64,000 nt of DNA from NCBI RefSeq assembly GCF_964204645.1, contig NC_134034.1, positions 11,680,462-11,744,461 of the forward strand, given 5' to 3'. Position 1 is the stretch's first letter; every line of letters begins with the position of its first letter. The translations under genes and the position numbers were made by a program. The notes beneath the pieces are model-generated. The model ran no database searches. It had not been told where the DNA came from and was given only the letters and a program-made list of their open reading frames with translations. Below, in pieces: positions 9,171 to 19,260 of this stretch. This DNA is from Tubulanus polymorphus (Eukaryota; Nemertea; Palaeonemertea; Tubulaniformes; Tubulanidae).

Positions 9171-12100
9171 AACGAAATTGATTCCTGCGATCGGCGGTCG
9201 AGGAGCGGCGAGAGCTCAGTTATTGATGGTCAGTTTATTTTAACTGGATTTACTTCGATTTAAGCAATCCACCCTGACAGCGGGAACAGGGTGGTGCCGA
9301 TAATCTGGAGAACTCAAGGAATCAGAAAAATCCCGAATGAATCCAGGCTAACTCGGGGAATTCGACAAATTTAACCAAAAACTTGAAAAAACTCAGGGAA
9401 TTTGGATAATGTTATTGACCACATGTTTCTTTATCAATACATGATTCAAAGAAAAATTAATGAATGCATTTTCAACCTGGAAATCTCTCTGGTTCACTCA
9501 GGGAAAATCGGATTTGTAAATAGGCAGAAAGTGGCGCCACCTTGAGGAAGTATCCTCACTTGCCGCAGTAGCTTACGATGTTCCCAACTAATTTCTGTTC
9601 TCATTTCAGACGGAACATCTTCTGTCGGAAGTCCAGACGGTGAAATTATCGAAACCCGATCTCCAAGTGTTCGTGTATTATTGCGGAGCGACCATTGATG
9701 ACATGCGATATTGGTTCGATCGTAAATACCCGGGATTATCGCCGATCTTTAAACAACAAACCGGGCTAAACCTCGGTGAAATCATCGCGAATATCTTCAA
9801 ACAGACTTTCGCAGCCGGCAATGAACGCACTATAGTCGTAGGTAACAACACCAAAAAACATTCGCTTTTCTGCTCTTCGTGTTTAGATTAGTTTTCATAT
9901 TGATAGTTGTTTTATGTCTCGGAAAACGAGATGATTTTAACCCCTTTTCTGGTTTCCATTTTCCCATGGTTTCAATATAAATAAAATGTTTTCGTAAAAA
10001 TTCTGCCGTACATGAAGCAGCTGTGGTTGTTTCGAATGAAGACCCTAACGATGACTCCTAGTGGATCCTCACTTGCCACTTGTGGAAACCTCTATCGCTA
10101 TACAGTAGTTGATATCCTACTGCACACTAGCGACACCTGGTGGATCCTCACTTGCCACTTGTGGAAACCTCTATCGCTATACAGTAGTTGATATCCTACT
10201 GCACACTAGCGACACCTGGTGGATCCTCACTTGCCACTTGTGGAAACCTCTATCGCTATACAGTAGTTGATATCCTACTGCACACTAGCGACACCTGGTG
10301 AATCCCTGCTTGCCATGAGCAGAATCCTCTATTGTTGCAGTAGTTGGTGTCCTACTGCACACTAGCGACGCCTGGTGGATGGTCGCTGTAGCGTTCAAGT
10401 TTCCCCATTTCTAATCTGTTGTTGTTTTTGTTTTTTCTTGCAACGTAGGTAGTGACATTCCTGGAGTTAATTATAACATTCTCGAAGATGCGTTGAGTTT
10501 GTTGAAATGGGATGAAAACGACGTTACGATCGGTAAAGCGCTTGACGGAGGCTACTATCTGATTGGTTTAAACCGCAGAACCAGCGCGTTGATTGGTCAG
10601 TTTAAATTTTAACTAGTCATTTTTCGAAAAGTTTGAATTGTTTAGCTGTAAATGGTAGAATGGGGGGCAGATCCAGATGCCAATTTAAACTTGCTTGTTA
10701 CATCCCAAAAAGGCACTTCGGTGTCCCAAAAGGCATTCTTAGGTATAGGCGTAATCCCACACTGATGGGCTAATTGTAAAGAATTTGTCAAGTTCCAAAG
10801 GGCACTTTGAGGTCCAAAAGGTAGTATTAAGTGCAGGCATACCCCTGCACTGAAATGCATGAATTATTGTTGTTGACAAAATTATCAAAAGGGCGCTAAA
10901 AAATTTGATGAACTTTGTACACAAGCTCATAAGTCTCCCTGGATCGGGCCCTGTGAGTGATTGTTGAGTCTCCCTGGATCGAGCCCTGTGAGTGATTGTT
11001 GAGTCTCCCTGGATCGGGCTCTGTGAGTGATTGTTGAGTCTCCCTGGATCGAGCCCTGTGAGTGATTGTTGAGTCTCCCTGGATCGAGCCCTGTGAGTGA
11101 TTGTTGAGTCTCCCTGGATCGGGCCCTGTGAGTGATTGTTGAGTCTCCCTGGATCGGGCTCTGTGAGTGATTGTTGAGTCTCCCTGGATCGAGCCCTGTG
11201 AGTGATTGTTGAGTCTCCCTGGATCGGGCCCTGTGAGTGATTGTTGAGTCTCCCTGGATCGGGCCCTGTGAGTGATTGTTGAGTCTCCCTGGATCGGGCC
11301 CTGTGAGTGATTGTTGAGTCTCCCTGGATCGGGCCCAGTGAGTGATTGTTGAGTCTCCCTGGATCGGGCCCTGTGAGTGATTGTTAAGTCTCCCTGGATC
11401 GGGCCCTGTGAGTGATTGTTGAGTCTCCCTGGATCGAGCCCTGTGAGTGATTGTTGAGTCTTCCTGGATCGGGCCCAGTGAGTGATTGTTGAGTCTCCCT
11501 GGATCGAGCCCTGTGAGTGATTGTTGAGTCTCCCTGGATCGGGCCCTGTGAGTGATTGTTGAGTCTCCCTGGATCGGGCCCTGTGAGTGATTGTTGAGTC
11601 TCCCTGGATCGGGCCCTGTGAGTGATTGTTGAGTCTCCCTGGATCGGGCCCAGTGAGTGATTGTTGAGTCTCCCTGGATCGGGCCCTGTGAGTGATTGTT
11701 AAGTCTCCCTGGATCGAGCCCTGTGAGTGATTGTTGAGTCTCCCTGGATCGAGCCCTGTGAGTGATTGTTGAGTCTCCCTGGATCGGGCCCTGTGAGTGA
11801 TTGTTGAGTCCCCCTGGATCGGGCTCTGTGAGTGATTGTTGAGTCTCCCTGGATCGAGCCCTGTGAGTGATTGTTGAGTCCCCCTGGATCGGGCTCTGTG
11901 AGTGATTGTTGAGTCTCCCTGGATCGAGCCCTGTGAGTGATTGTTGAGTCATCCTGGATCGGGCCCTGTGAGTGATTGTTGAGTCTCCCTGGATCGGGCT
12001 TTGTGAGTGATTGTTGAGTCTCCCTGGATCGGGCCCTGTGAGTGATTGTTGAGTCTCCCTGGATCGGGCCCTGTGAGTGATTGTTGAGTCTCCCTGGATC

Positions 12101-15100
12101 GGGCCCTGTGAGTGATTGTTGAGTCTCCCTGGATCGAGCCCTGTGAGTGATTGTTGAGTCTTCCTGGATCGGGCCCTGTGAGTGATTGTTAAGTCTCCCT
12201 GGATCGGGCCCTATGAGTGATTGTTAAGTCTCCCTGGATCGGGCCCTGTGAGTGATTGTTGAGTCTCCCTGGATCGGGCCCTGTGAGTGATTGTTGAGTC
12301 TTCCTGGATCGGGCCCTGTGAGTGATTGTTGATTTTCTCTGCTGTAGAACCGTTGTTCATGAAGGGGATAGAGTGGGGAACGGAACGCGTTTACACTCAA
12401 CAGATCGAAGCCGCCGAATTCCTCTCGTTGAAAGTCGCCACTTTAGAACAGCAACTTTCAGACGTGGTAATTATTCACTAACGACTGAGAAATCATTACG
12501 AGATTCTGAGTTTGATATTGTTTCATACCTCAGGATCCAGTTCCAAAGTTCCGGGGCTGTGTTGCACAGACACGACCAGTCTAAAAGTACCCGCCAGTCT
12601 TAAATCTAGAGAACAGTGACTGCAATTAACTGATATCTATCTATCTCAGTGTAGAGTTAACAAATAAAAACCCACAGTTAGATCTATAAAAACAGTTTAT
12701 TTTCCTTACAGTTTCGAGGCTTTAATTAAACCTCATCAGAGGAACAAGTGTTTTTTGTTCCTCTGATGATGAGGCTTAGTTGAAGCCTCAAAACTGTAAG
12801 GAAAATAAACTCTTTTAACAGATCTAACTTAGGGTTTTTATTTGTTAGCTGAAGAATGGTCTTTAAGTTCTTAGATTGGTTATAGAACCAAAGTGAGCTT
12901 AGACTGGTCTTTAAGTTGTTAGATTGGTTATAGAACCAAAGTGAGCTTAGACTGGTCTTTAAGTTGTTAGATTGGTTATAGAACTAAGATTGTCTTTAGA
13001 CTGGTCTTTAGAATGTAAGCCATGACTGTGCAACAGACCCTGCGGATTATTACGACCTGATCTGTGAATCGTGTTCTAACTGTCGAACTGTGGTCCGTCG
13101 TGTCGTTTTGCAGGATGTCGCTGATGATTTGAGAGTTTTAGAGGATTGTTTATCGGTAACGACGGATGAATTAGTCAATCCTCAGTGGTCGATTATAATT
13201 CCTGTGTTCAACGAAGAAGACGTCATCGCCGAAACTCTGGATACGCTCTTTCAGGTATTTCGCAATACGTTCTTCTAAAACGATCGACCGACCCGTAAAT
13301 TATTGATGCTTTAAGTTGAGCGTATTCATTGAGATTTTCCTAACTGATACGCAGTTAACTCTCCATCTTGTGTGAAGATTATGAATTCGCTGATCAGAGC
13401 AAGTGGTCAGATTGATCAAAAGCGATGAAAATGTGTGTAAAAATTTGAGAAATTTCATATGAAGACATATGATCAGTAACCGCTTGCGTTATTGTGCCTT
13501 GCTCATCGAAAAAAATCGAAAAATCCTGGGGCTGATTTTACAGACTGGTATTACCTTTTACTCGGGGGCTTGCTCAACTCATTTTCAATTGAGTTAGCCC
13601 CTGGTTTAAGGGTAATACCGGTCTATAAAACCGGGCCCTCGTATTATGTTGTTAACAAATGTGAATAAAGCTGATGAGAAGATGTGAGATCATCAATCTG
13701 AGTCTCGCAGTCAATTATAAAAAGGTAGTTCATCTTCGTCTGAATTCATGGTCAGCGTTGGTATCTATTGTCAGCAACGCTGTCTTGATTTTGTTCCACC
13801 CTAGCCACCCCTCTCCCTCCCCGCCCTTCTCTCCCTCCCCCACCTCTCTCTATTTTCACCCCTCTCACTTCCTGCCCCTCTCTCTCCCTGCCCCTCTCCC
13901 TCCCTGCCCCTCTCCCTCCCTGCCCTTCTCACCCTCCCCACCTCTCTCACTCCCTGCCCCTCTCTTTCCCTGCCCCTCTCCCTCCCCGCCCTGCTCTCCT
14001 TCCCCGCCTCTCTCACTCCCTGCCCCTCTCTTTCCCTGCCCCTCTCTCCCTGCCCCTCTCACTCCCTGCCCCTCTCTCCCTGCCCCTCTTTTTCCCTGCC
14101 CCTCTCTCTCCCTGCTGCTCTCCCCCTGTTTTCAGTGTATGATTTTGTTGATTGTTAGAATATCGATGGCAGTAACAGTATAGAAGTGATAGTAGCAGAC
14201 GGAGGAAGCACGGACTCGACGATCGATAAAGTGAAACAAGTGATGAGTAATCATCCGGAAGCTAAATTCTCGCTCATGGAAACGAAAGCTTGTAAGTATT
14301 TTTCATACCGGTATCGTAGAGATGTGGAGACAGATAGCACGGCGGTCAATAATCGGTCTAACTCTCGTCTTGAAAATATGAACCGGTCTTATTACCTCAG
14401 AAAGATCATTTCATGTTTGTGCGAGTTAGTGAAAAGTCTGAGTTGGCTATGTCCGAGTAATTTTCATCGGAGTTGGCTATGTCTGAATAAGGCAAGACAT
14501 TAGCAGGATTAGCAATCTTCTTATGCGTCTCAGTAGTTTTTCTCGTGCTGAGAACTTTAAACGTTATGTGTGTGTGTTTGTAGGTCGAGGTCACCAGCAG
14601 AAGATCGGAGCAGATGGCGCTACCGGTGATATTCTACTGTTTTTGCACGCTGATACGCTGTTACCGCCGAACTATAACACGCTGGCCAGCGATTGTCTGT
14701 GGACGCCGGGCAACGTCGCCGGAGCATTTCAATTCAGTGTTTCGAAAACTGAGTGAGTTTTGAAAATATCCGGGAATCAAAAGGACTAGGGGTCCAGGGA
14801 CACCGTGCCCACTTGGGAAAAAATTTCTATATTCCATGCCCCCTGGTGAACATATACTAAACCAATGACCTGGAAACTCACCACAATCATAGAAAATATC
14901 ATGAGCTACAATATGCAATGGATTGTGGTAACAAAATATGTATAGGTATCAATATAAATAGACACATAGTATATGACTCCAATATTTAACTGCCCCTGGC
15001 GGCAAGAGCAATAAATTTGGTGATCCCAGATTCCTTGTGAGGAGATGTATCCTATCACTCTGCTAATTGATAATCAAATATAAAGTCTATAAGTTAAAAC

Positions 15101-16840
15101 ATGTTGATTTTCCACCTACGACTGAGGACTGATGACACTAAGATGGCCGGCAATTACGTGATATTTGACTGATCACAAAACCCATCTCACTTGCTGAAGA
15201 TCCCTTCTTGCCATTTTCTGATTTCAGATCATCTACCAAGTTCCAAGATTTTCAAATAAAAATGTTAGAATGGGGAACGAATTGCAGATCAAAGTATGTC
15301 GGTATGTGTTATCAGATTATCTTCTTCCTGAGACTTTCCGAGTCTGACTGACTTCTTCCTGAGACTTTCCGAGTCTGACTGACTTCTTCCTGAGACTTTC
15401 TGAGTCTGACTGATGTCTTCCTGAGACTTTCTGAGTCTGACTGACTTCTTCCTGAGACTTTCTGAGTCTGACTGACTTCTTCCTGAGACTTTCTGAGTCT
15501 GACTGACTTCTTCCTGAGACTTTCCCAGTCTGACTGACTTCTTCCTGAGACTTTTTGAGTCTGACTGACTTCTTCCTGAGACTTTCTGAGCCTGACTGAG
15601 ACTATTGGACTGATATTGTTTCCGTTCTATACATGTTACTGCTAATTTTTTTTAGAATTACCGTATGGAGATCAAGCTCTGTTCATCCGTAGATGTTATT
15701 ACGATAAAATCGGAGGAATCCCCGACCATCGGCTGTTCGAGGATTTTGTTATGGTGAGTTTATTGCAAACGTCGGAACAAACGAGCAAAAGAAATACGGG
15801 GTGGCGCCACTTACCTGGAGATCGGGGAACAGTCAGGGAATATTCTTTTCTTTTAAAAAGTCGGGGAATTTTGTAACAAAGGACTCGAAGTTAGGGAAAT
15901 TTGCTGAGAAAGTTAGATTGCATGTAAAATCATTGCGAGTAAAATCAAACGGTCTCTGTCTATGTCTTACATGATGTTGATTGATTGAATTCTTAGCAGA
16001 TCAAGTCAGGGAAAAGTCAGGGAATAGTCTGATCAAAAGTGGCTGACCTGAGAAAAGAATGATTTTAACATTTAACTGAATTCGTCCTGGCCTGCACCTC
16101 CCCTCTTCAGCAGCCTCAAAAACTCAGATTCAATGGATTTTGATTTTAGGTAGAAGCGGCAAAGAGAATCGGTCACATTGGAATAGTAGCTGCACCGTGT
16201 CAGACTTCCGCTCGTAGATATCAACGCAATGGCTTTTGGCGGGTGAGAATTTCTAATAAATGGCAATATGCTCGGTCTACTGTACAAAAAACCGCATTTC
16301 TTTGTGAATTTGGTCGTCAATGAGCAAAACTAACAGTCGATGAGGGATCATTTATTTATTCTGACATTTTTAAAGTTTTGATATTGGTAGAATTTTAATT
16401 TCATCGCGATTTATTTTCAGAACACATGTTTAAACAGCGCGATGATCGCGGCCTATAAATTCGGATATCACCCGAACGATATCGCTAACTGGTACTACGG
16501 GAAACCACCGACGGACACAGATCATCGCGAACTCGGCGAAGACAAATCCTCATCAGCAGACGATGACAGTCGTGGCGAGGAGGAGAGAGAGGAGACGACC
16601 GGTAGTCAGGTGACGGTAGACGCATCGACTCCAGATAGCCGGGTAGGGGAAGCAGACGTCAGCCGGGGTGGGCAAATTGATGTCAGCCGGGGAGGGGAAG
16701 CAGACGTTAGCCGGGTTGGGGAAACAGATGTCGTCCAGGGAGGGGAAGCAGACGTTAGCCGGGGTGGGGAAACAGATGTCGTCCAGGGAGGGGAAACAGA
16801 CGTCAGCCGTGTAGGGGAAGCAGACGTCACTTCCAATTAA
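9079..16840 (+). CDS. Fused TIGR04282 (DUF2064) + TIGR04283 glycosyltransferase
   Basis: Eleven exons: join(9079..9228, 9610..9841, 10449..10595, 12348..12466, 13114..13254, 14159..14291, 14584..14752, 15228..15301, 15656..15753, 16150..16242, 16421..16840), 1,776 nt, 591 aa, all phases consistent. Residues 17-226 match TIGR04282/DUF2064: VVTRYPSPG..KTKL (20-34), GSDIPG (128-133), DGGYYLIGL (160-168), EWGTERV (185-191). Residues 241-479 match the GT2-fold family TIGR04283: SIIIPVFNEE (242-251), VADGGSTD (275-282), GATGDILLFLHADT (319-332, HAD at 329-331 in the metal-binding DxD position), LPYGDQALF, LFEDFVM and terminal WYYGK. In bacteria both families are named for arsenosugar biosynthesis because of genomic association with the radical SAM protein ArsS. 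The acceptor and donor sugars here are unknown. Residues 480-591 are an acidic tail with SRGGEADV-type repeats. No signal peptide or membrane segment is evident, so a cytosolic enzyme is inferred. Confidence 0.9.
9287..9545. mobile_element. Dispersed MITE-like repeat (copy 2 of 3)
   Basis: CAGGGTGGTGCCGAT at the left is the inverted match of AGTGGCGCCACCTTG at the right. The internal GGATAATGTTATTGACCAC is shared with the copy at 6465. Located in intron 1 of the glycosyltransferase gene. Confidence 0.65.
10062..10381. repeat. 79-bp minisatellite, about 4 copies
   Basis: Unit starts at 10063, 10142 and 10221 are exactly 79 bp apart and nearly identical; the fourth copy is diverged. Each contains GGATCCTCACTTGCCACTTG and CACACTAGCGACACCTGG. 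In intron 2 of the glycosyltransferase gene. Confidence 0.92.
10931..12338. repeat. 35-bp minisatellite, about 40 copies, abutting a splice acceptor
   Basis: About 1.4 kb of a 35-bp unit with CTCCCTGGATCGGGCCCTGT and GAGTGATTGTTGAGT, in which only a few positions vary (GGGCCC, GAGCCC, GGGCTC). The last unit stops only about 10 bp before the acceptor at 12347 of glycosyltransferase exon 4. Every unit contains TGTGAGTG, that is a GTGAGT donor-like hexamer. Three units equal 105 nt, so a long open frame appears on the minus strand. It has no other sign of being coding. Confidence 0.95.
12531..13042. mobile_element. CAGGGGCC-type element with a nested insertion and tandem expansion (tentative)
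   Basis: GGGGCTGTGTTGCACAGACACGACCAGTCT on the left and AAGCCATGACTGTGCAAC plus AGACCCTG on the right look like degraded inverted ends of the family seen intact at 28335 and 31678. Between them lie the foldback element 12656-12848 and two to three tandem copies of a unit of about 48 bp (TTAGATTGGTTATAGAACC). Boundaries are uncertain. Confidence 0.4.
12656..12848. mobile_element. Foldback MITE of about 190 bp
   Basis: The ends GTTAACAAATAAAAACCC and GGGTTTTTATTTGTTAGC are inverted. The inner stems TTTTCCTTACAGTTTCGAGG and CCTCAAAACTGTAAGGAAAA pair, as do GTTCCTCTGATGA and TCATCAGAGGAAC. No coding capacity. In intron 4 of the glycosyltransferase gene. Confidence 0.8.
13525..13638. mobile_element. 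Small foldback MITE (family copy 1)
   Basis: ACAGACTGGTATTACCTTTT and the later GGGTAATACCGGTCTATAAA are inverted arms around an AACTCATTTTCAATTGAGTT palindrome. A second member is at 29109-29222. In intron 5 of the glycosyltransferase gene. Confidence 0.75.
13797..14130. repeat. C/T-rich minisatellite (CCCTCTCCCTCCCTGC type)
   Basis: About 330 bp of almost pure pyrimidine on the plus strand, built of CCTCTCTCCCTGCC-like units, just upstream of exon 6 of the glycosyltransferase gene. A long mirror-type pyrimidine tract can in principle form triplex DNA. It produces artefactual open frames on both strands. Confidence 0.9.
15321..15604. repeat. 31-bp minisatellite, about 9 copies
   Basis: Unit TTCTTCCTGAGACTTTC plus TGAGTCTGACTGAC, 31 bp, almost identical copies. 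In intron 8 of the glycosyltransferase gene, a short distance before exon 9. Confidence 0.92.
15797..16050. mobile_element. Dispersed MITE-like repeat (copy 3, diverged)
   Basis: Starts GGGGTGGCGCCACTTACC and carries several GTCAGGGAAT-type pieces, resembling the copies at 6465 and 9287. The right end (GTGGCTGACCTGAG) is diverged. Boundaries are approximate. Confidence 0.45.
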
Positions 16841-17039
16841 TCTATTATTGTACTTAAACTAGAATTTCAAAAGATTGATCAGATTTGTTACCTGGGTCCG
16901 CAGACCCCTCATTGATTACCGACAAAATATATTTCAACTCGTAAACGATCACATTTTCCAAGCAATTGATCAAATGAAAAGGATGATTAATCAAGAGTTC
17001 AATGTAAAATGATACGAAGTGTTCACATGAAGAATTGGC

Positions 17040-17267
17040 ATGGAATCAATTAACGGTACTAGTTTCAATTTCTCTTCTGCGATCAAATGTTGTGAAGATT
17101 GTTTGTTAGATGTAAATAGATGCATTCAGCAATATCTCGTCGATTTGAATACGGCCCCCCATCATGTTCAGCGGGAGTTTACGATATGCGCGTGGCATTT
17201 GCAATTCGCTGAACGTTTGATATCTAAAAATCTATTCCACAACAATTTCATGGCTTATCATTCGTAG
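17040..17267 (+). CDS. Small unrecognised ORF, 75 aa
   Basis: A single open frame of 75 codons from the ATG at 17040, about 200 bp past the glycosyltransferase stop. I do not recognise the product. It has early cysteines (KCCEDC at 17-22, C29), a helical-looking centre, and CAWHLQFAERLISKN near residues 51-65. Composition is balanced and not repetitive, unlike most other small frames here. It could be an independent single-exon gene, a second frame on the glycosyltransferase 3' UTR (AATAAA at 18050 and 18130 would serve either), or chance. No signal peptide is apparent. Confidence 0.35.
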   Translation: MESINGTSFNFSSAIKCCEDCLLDVNRCIQQYLVDLNTAPHHVQREFTICAWHLQFAERLISKNLFHNNFMAYHS

Positions 17268-17691
17268 TTCCCGACGTCCAATCTCGGTTGTGATTAACCT
17301 GCATTTTGTGGCCATCAAACCGCTCAAGATAATTACACCACTCAATAATTAGTTCAAAACTACAGCTTTTCTATACGTATGTTTGTATGTTTGTATGTGT
17401 GTTTTTTGTGCCATAAGGATTTTTGCTTGCAATTCGTCAAAGCTTTCCTTTTCACTCTACCGTGTATATCTGCCAACTATAGACTTATCGACCTACCATA
17501 GGCTTGTATGCCGACTTGTCTGCCTACTGGTACATTTCTGTTCGTACCTCGCTCAAAATTATGAAAAATACCCTTCGAATATTGAACTTGTTTCGACTAG
17601 TTTTACGTAAATGACAATAAACCCTGGCTCCTTGGGTTCCATGATGTAGCCTATTATGTATGTTCGCGTAGAAGGCAAGTCTCTGGAGCAA

Positions 17692-17864
17692 GGGGTCATT
17701 CATTTATTACGTACGCATTAGGGGGGGAGGGATCAGTGCTTTTGTGCACTGTAATGCTTAATGTAAACGAAAGAATGGTCGAATGGTATACGAAAGAATG
17801 CGTGCAGTGGGTGAGGGGGTGAAAAATTCAAATTTTATGCGTACGTAATAAATGAATGATCCCC
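17692..17864. mobile_element. MITE of about 173 bp
   Basis: GGGGTCATTCATTTATTACG, continuing TACGCAT, is the inverted match (one base insertion) of ATGCGTACGTAATAAATGAA, continuing TGATCCCC, at the right edge. No coding capacity. In the 3' flank of the glycosyltransferase gene. Confidence 0.85.
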
Positions 17865-18139
17865 GATCTGACAATTCTGCAAAAAATCATTCCTTAAAGA
17901 CAGGAAAAAACGGTTAAAATCATGTTATTCTGATAATTAGATTATAATTTGATATCATTGTAAATATATGTAGTATATTTAATAATAATACGTGCTTTTC
18001 ATTGATATTTTTATTAAGTTTATCGAAGAAATTTCGGGTCGTTTATTTAAATAAAGAAAAAATGACAAAATAATATAATTTTGTATATCGTATATTCGTG
18101 TAAATTGTTCACTCGTTAAAAATGGGAGAAATAAAGATT

Positions 18140-19252
18140 TAATTTAAATAGTTGAATGAATTTTTACGGATTATTTTCCTTCTTTCGAAGGGAGCCGGTT
18201 CAAATTTAACCGTTTAAACTTCAGATAGATTTTTGGACCACTGAATATTTGCAAGGAGGATTCGGACAATAGTTTATTAGATCTAGGGAAGCTGGGTGGA
18301 AGGGTGGAATAATGATGTCATATGGTGAATTACGATTCCTATCAACGTGGAAATAATAGATTGCAATGCATCGAGGTAAGTTTGAAAAATGGTTTCTGAA
18401 CCATTAATTGTAAAGTCTATGCAGGTTTAATTGTGATATGTATTTTAATTTCAGAATGATAACATCATGCTGTAATCAAAGAGAATATAAGCATAGGGGC
18501 TCGTATCAGAGTTGTAGGTAATGTAAAAACGATAATCTGTTAATCCAATGTATATATAAAATAATTATTTTATATATACTATATACATTGGATTAACAGA
18601 TTATCGTTTTTACATTACCAACAACTCTGATACGAGCCCCTGTGAATATAAGAATCAGCACTAGCTGTCATGAAATGAGATTCCAAATAACAGGCGGTGA
18701 AACTCCTTGATTCTGATAAACTCCGAGTACCAGGTAAATTATCAGCGGATTTATCTGATACTTACAGCAATTAATGTCTTGCCGTCCATTGTAAAGGGCA
18801 ATTTTGATATCGCTCGAAGCTATGCAGATTCGAAGAGACGCCATCTTAACAAGGAAGTAACTTACTACTTTACATGTTTGGCCTTACTTGACAATTCAAT
18901 TCAATATATCTTTATTATTCCGTAATGCTTTATATTATTGGTTTTGCACAATAAAGATGAGAAAAAAAGATGAAAAACAGTATAAAATATTAGAAATTCC
19001 TTAACAGTTTTTACTTTTTGTACATGATAGGAAATTATATACATATCTGGCATAGTTACTAGTAAGTGTGACCGGCCTTATTTCCTCTATCGAATGACAG
19101 CAACCGATCGATTTCGGGGTTCTGGAGATCCACTTCTACAGCTGTGTTTCGCCGACTCCTCACGGTCCGAGACCAACAATAGCCAAGACAACGATCGACA
19201 AACCTGCGGCAACAGGAATAAACAATATATAAGTTTATTAACACACATAGGT
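18140..19252. other. Gene-free spacer with one palindromic MITE
   Basis: Nothing coding is convincing here. The stretch holds the palindromic element at 18494-18645, then low-GC sequence up to the MULE transposon. Confidence 0.5.
18494..18645. mobile_element. Near-perfect palindromic MITE of about 150 bp
   Basis: AGGGGCTCGTATCAGAGTTG on the left pairs with CAACTCTGATACGAGCCCCT on the right. The arms continue inward through ACGATAATCTGTTAATCC to a TATATA-rich centre. One arm of the same family (GAGGCTCGTATCAGAGTTTT) appears in every unit of the 1,435-bp array at 42.8-47.5 kb. Confidence 0.88.
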
Positions 19253-19260
19253 GTTGTCGG

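Noticed and set aside
10927-11952. Minus-strand frame of 341 codons
   Set aside because: It is the 35-bp intronic minisatellite read three units at a time. There are no coding features, and splice sites of a real gene flank it on the other strand.
13674-14183. 169-codon frame rich in PSPP and LPAPL
   Set aside because: Pyrimidine-rich minisatellite upstream of glycosyltransferase exon 6. Real phase continuity uses the acceptor at 14158.
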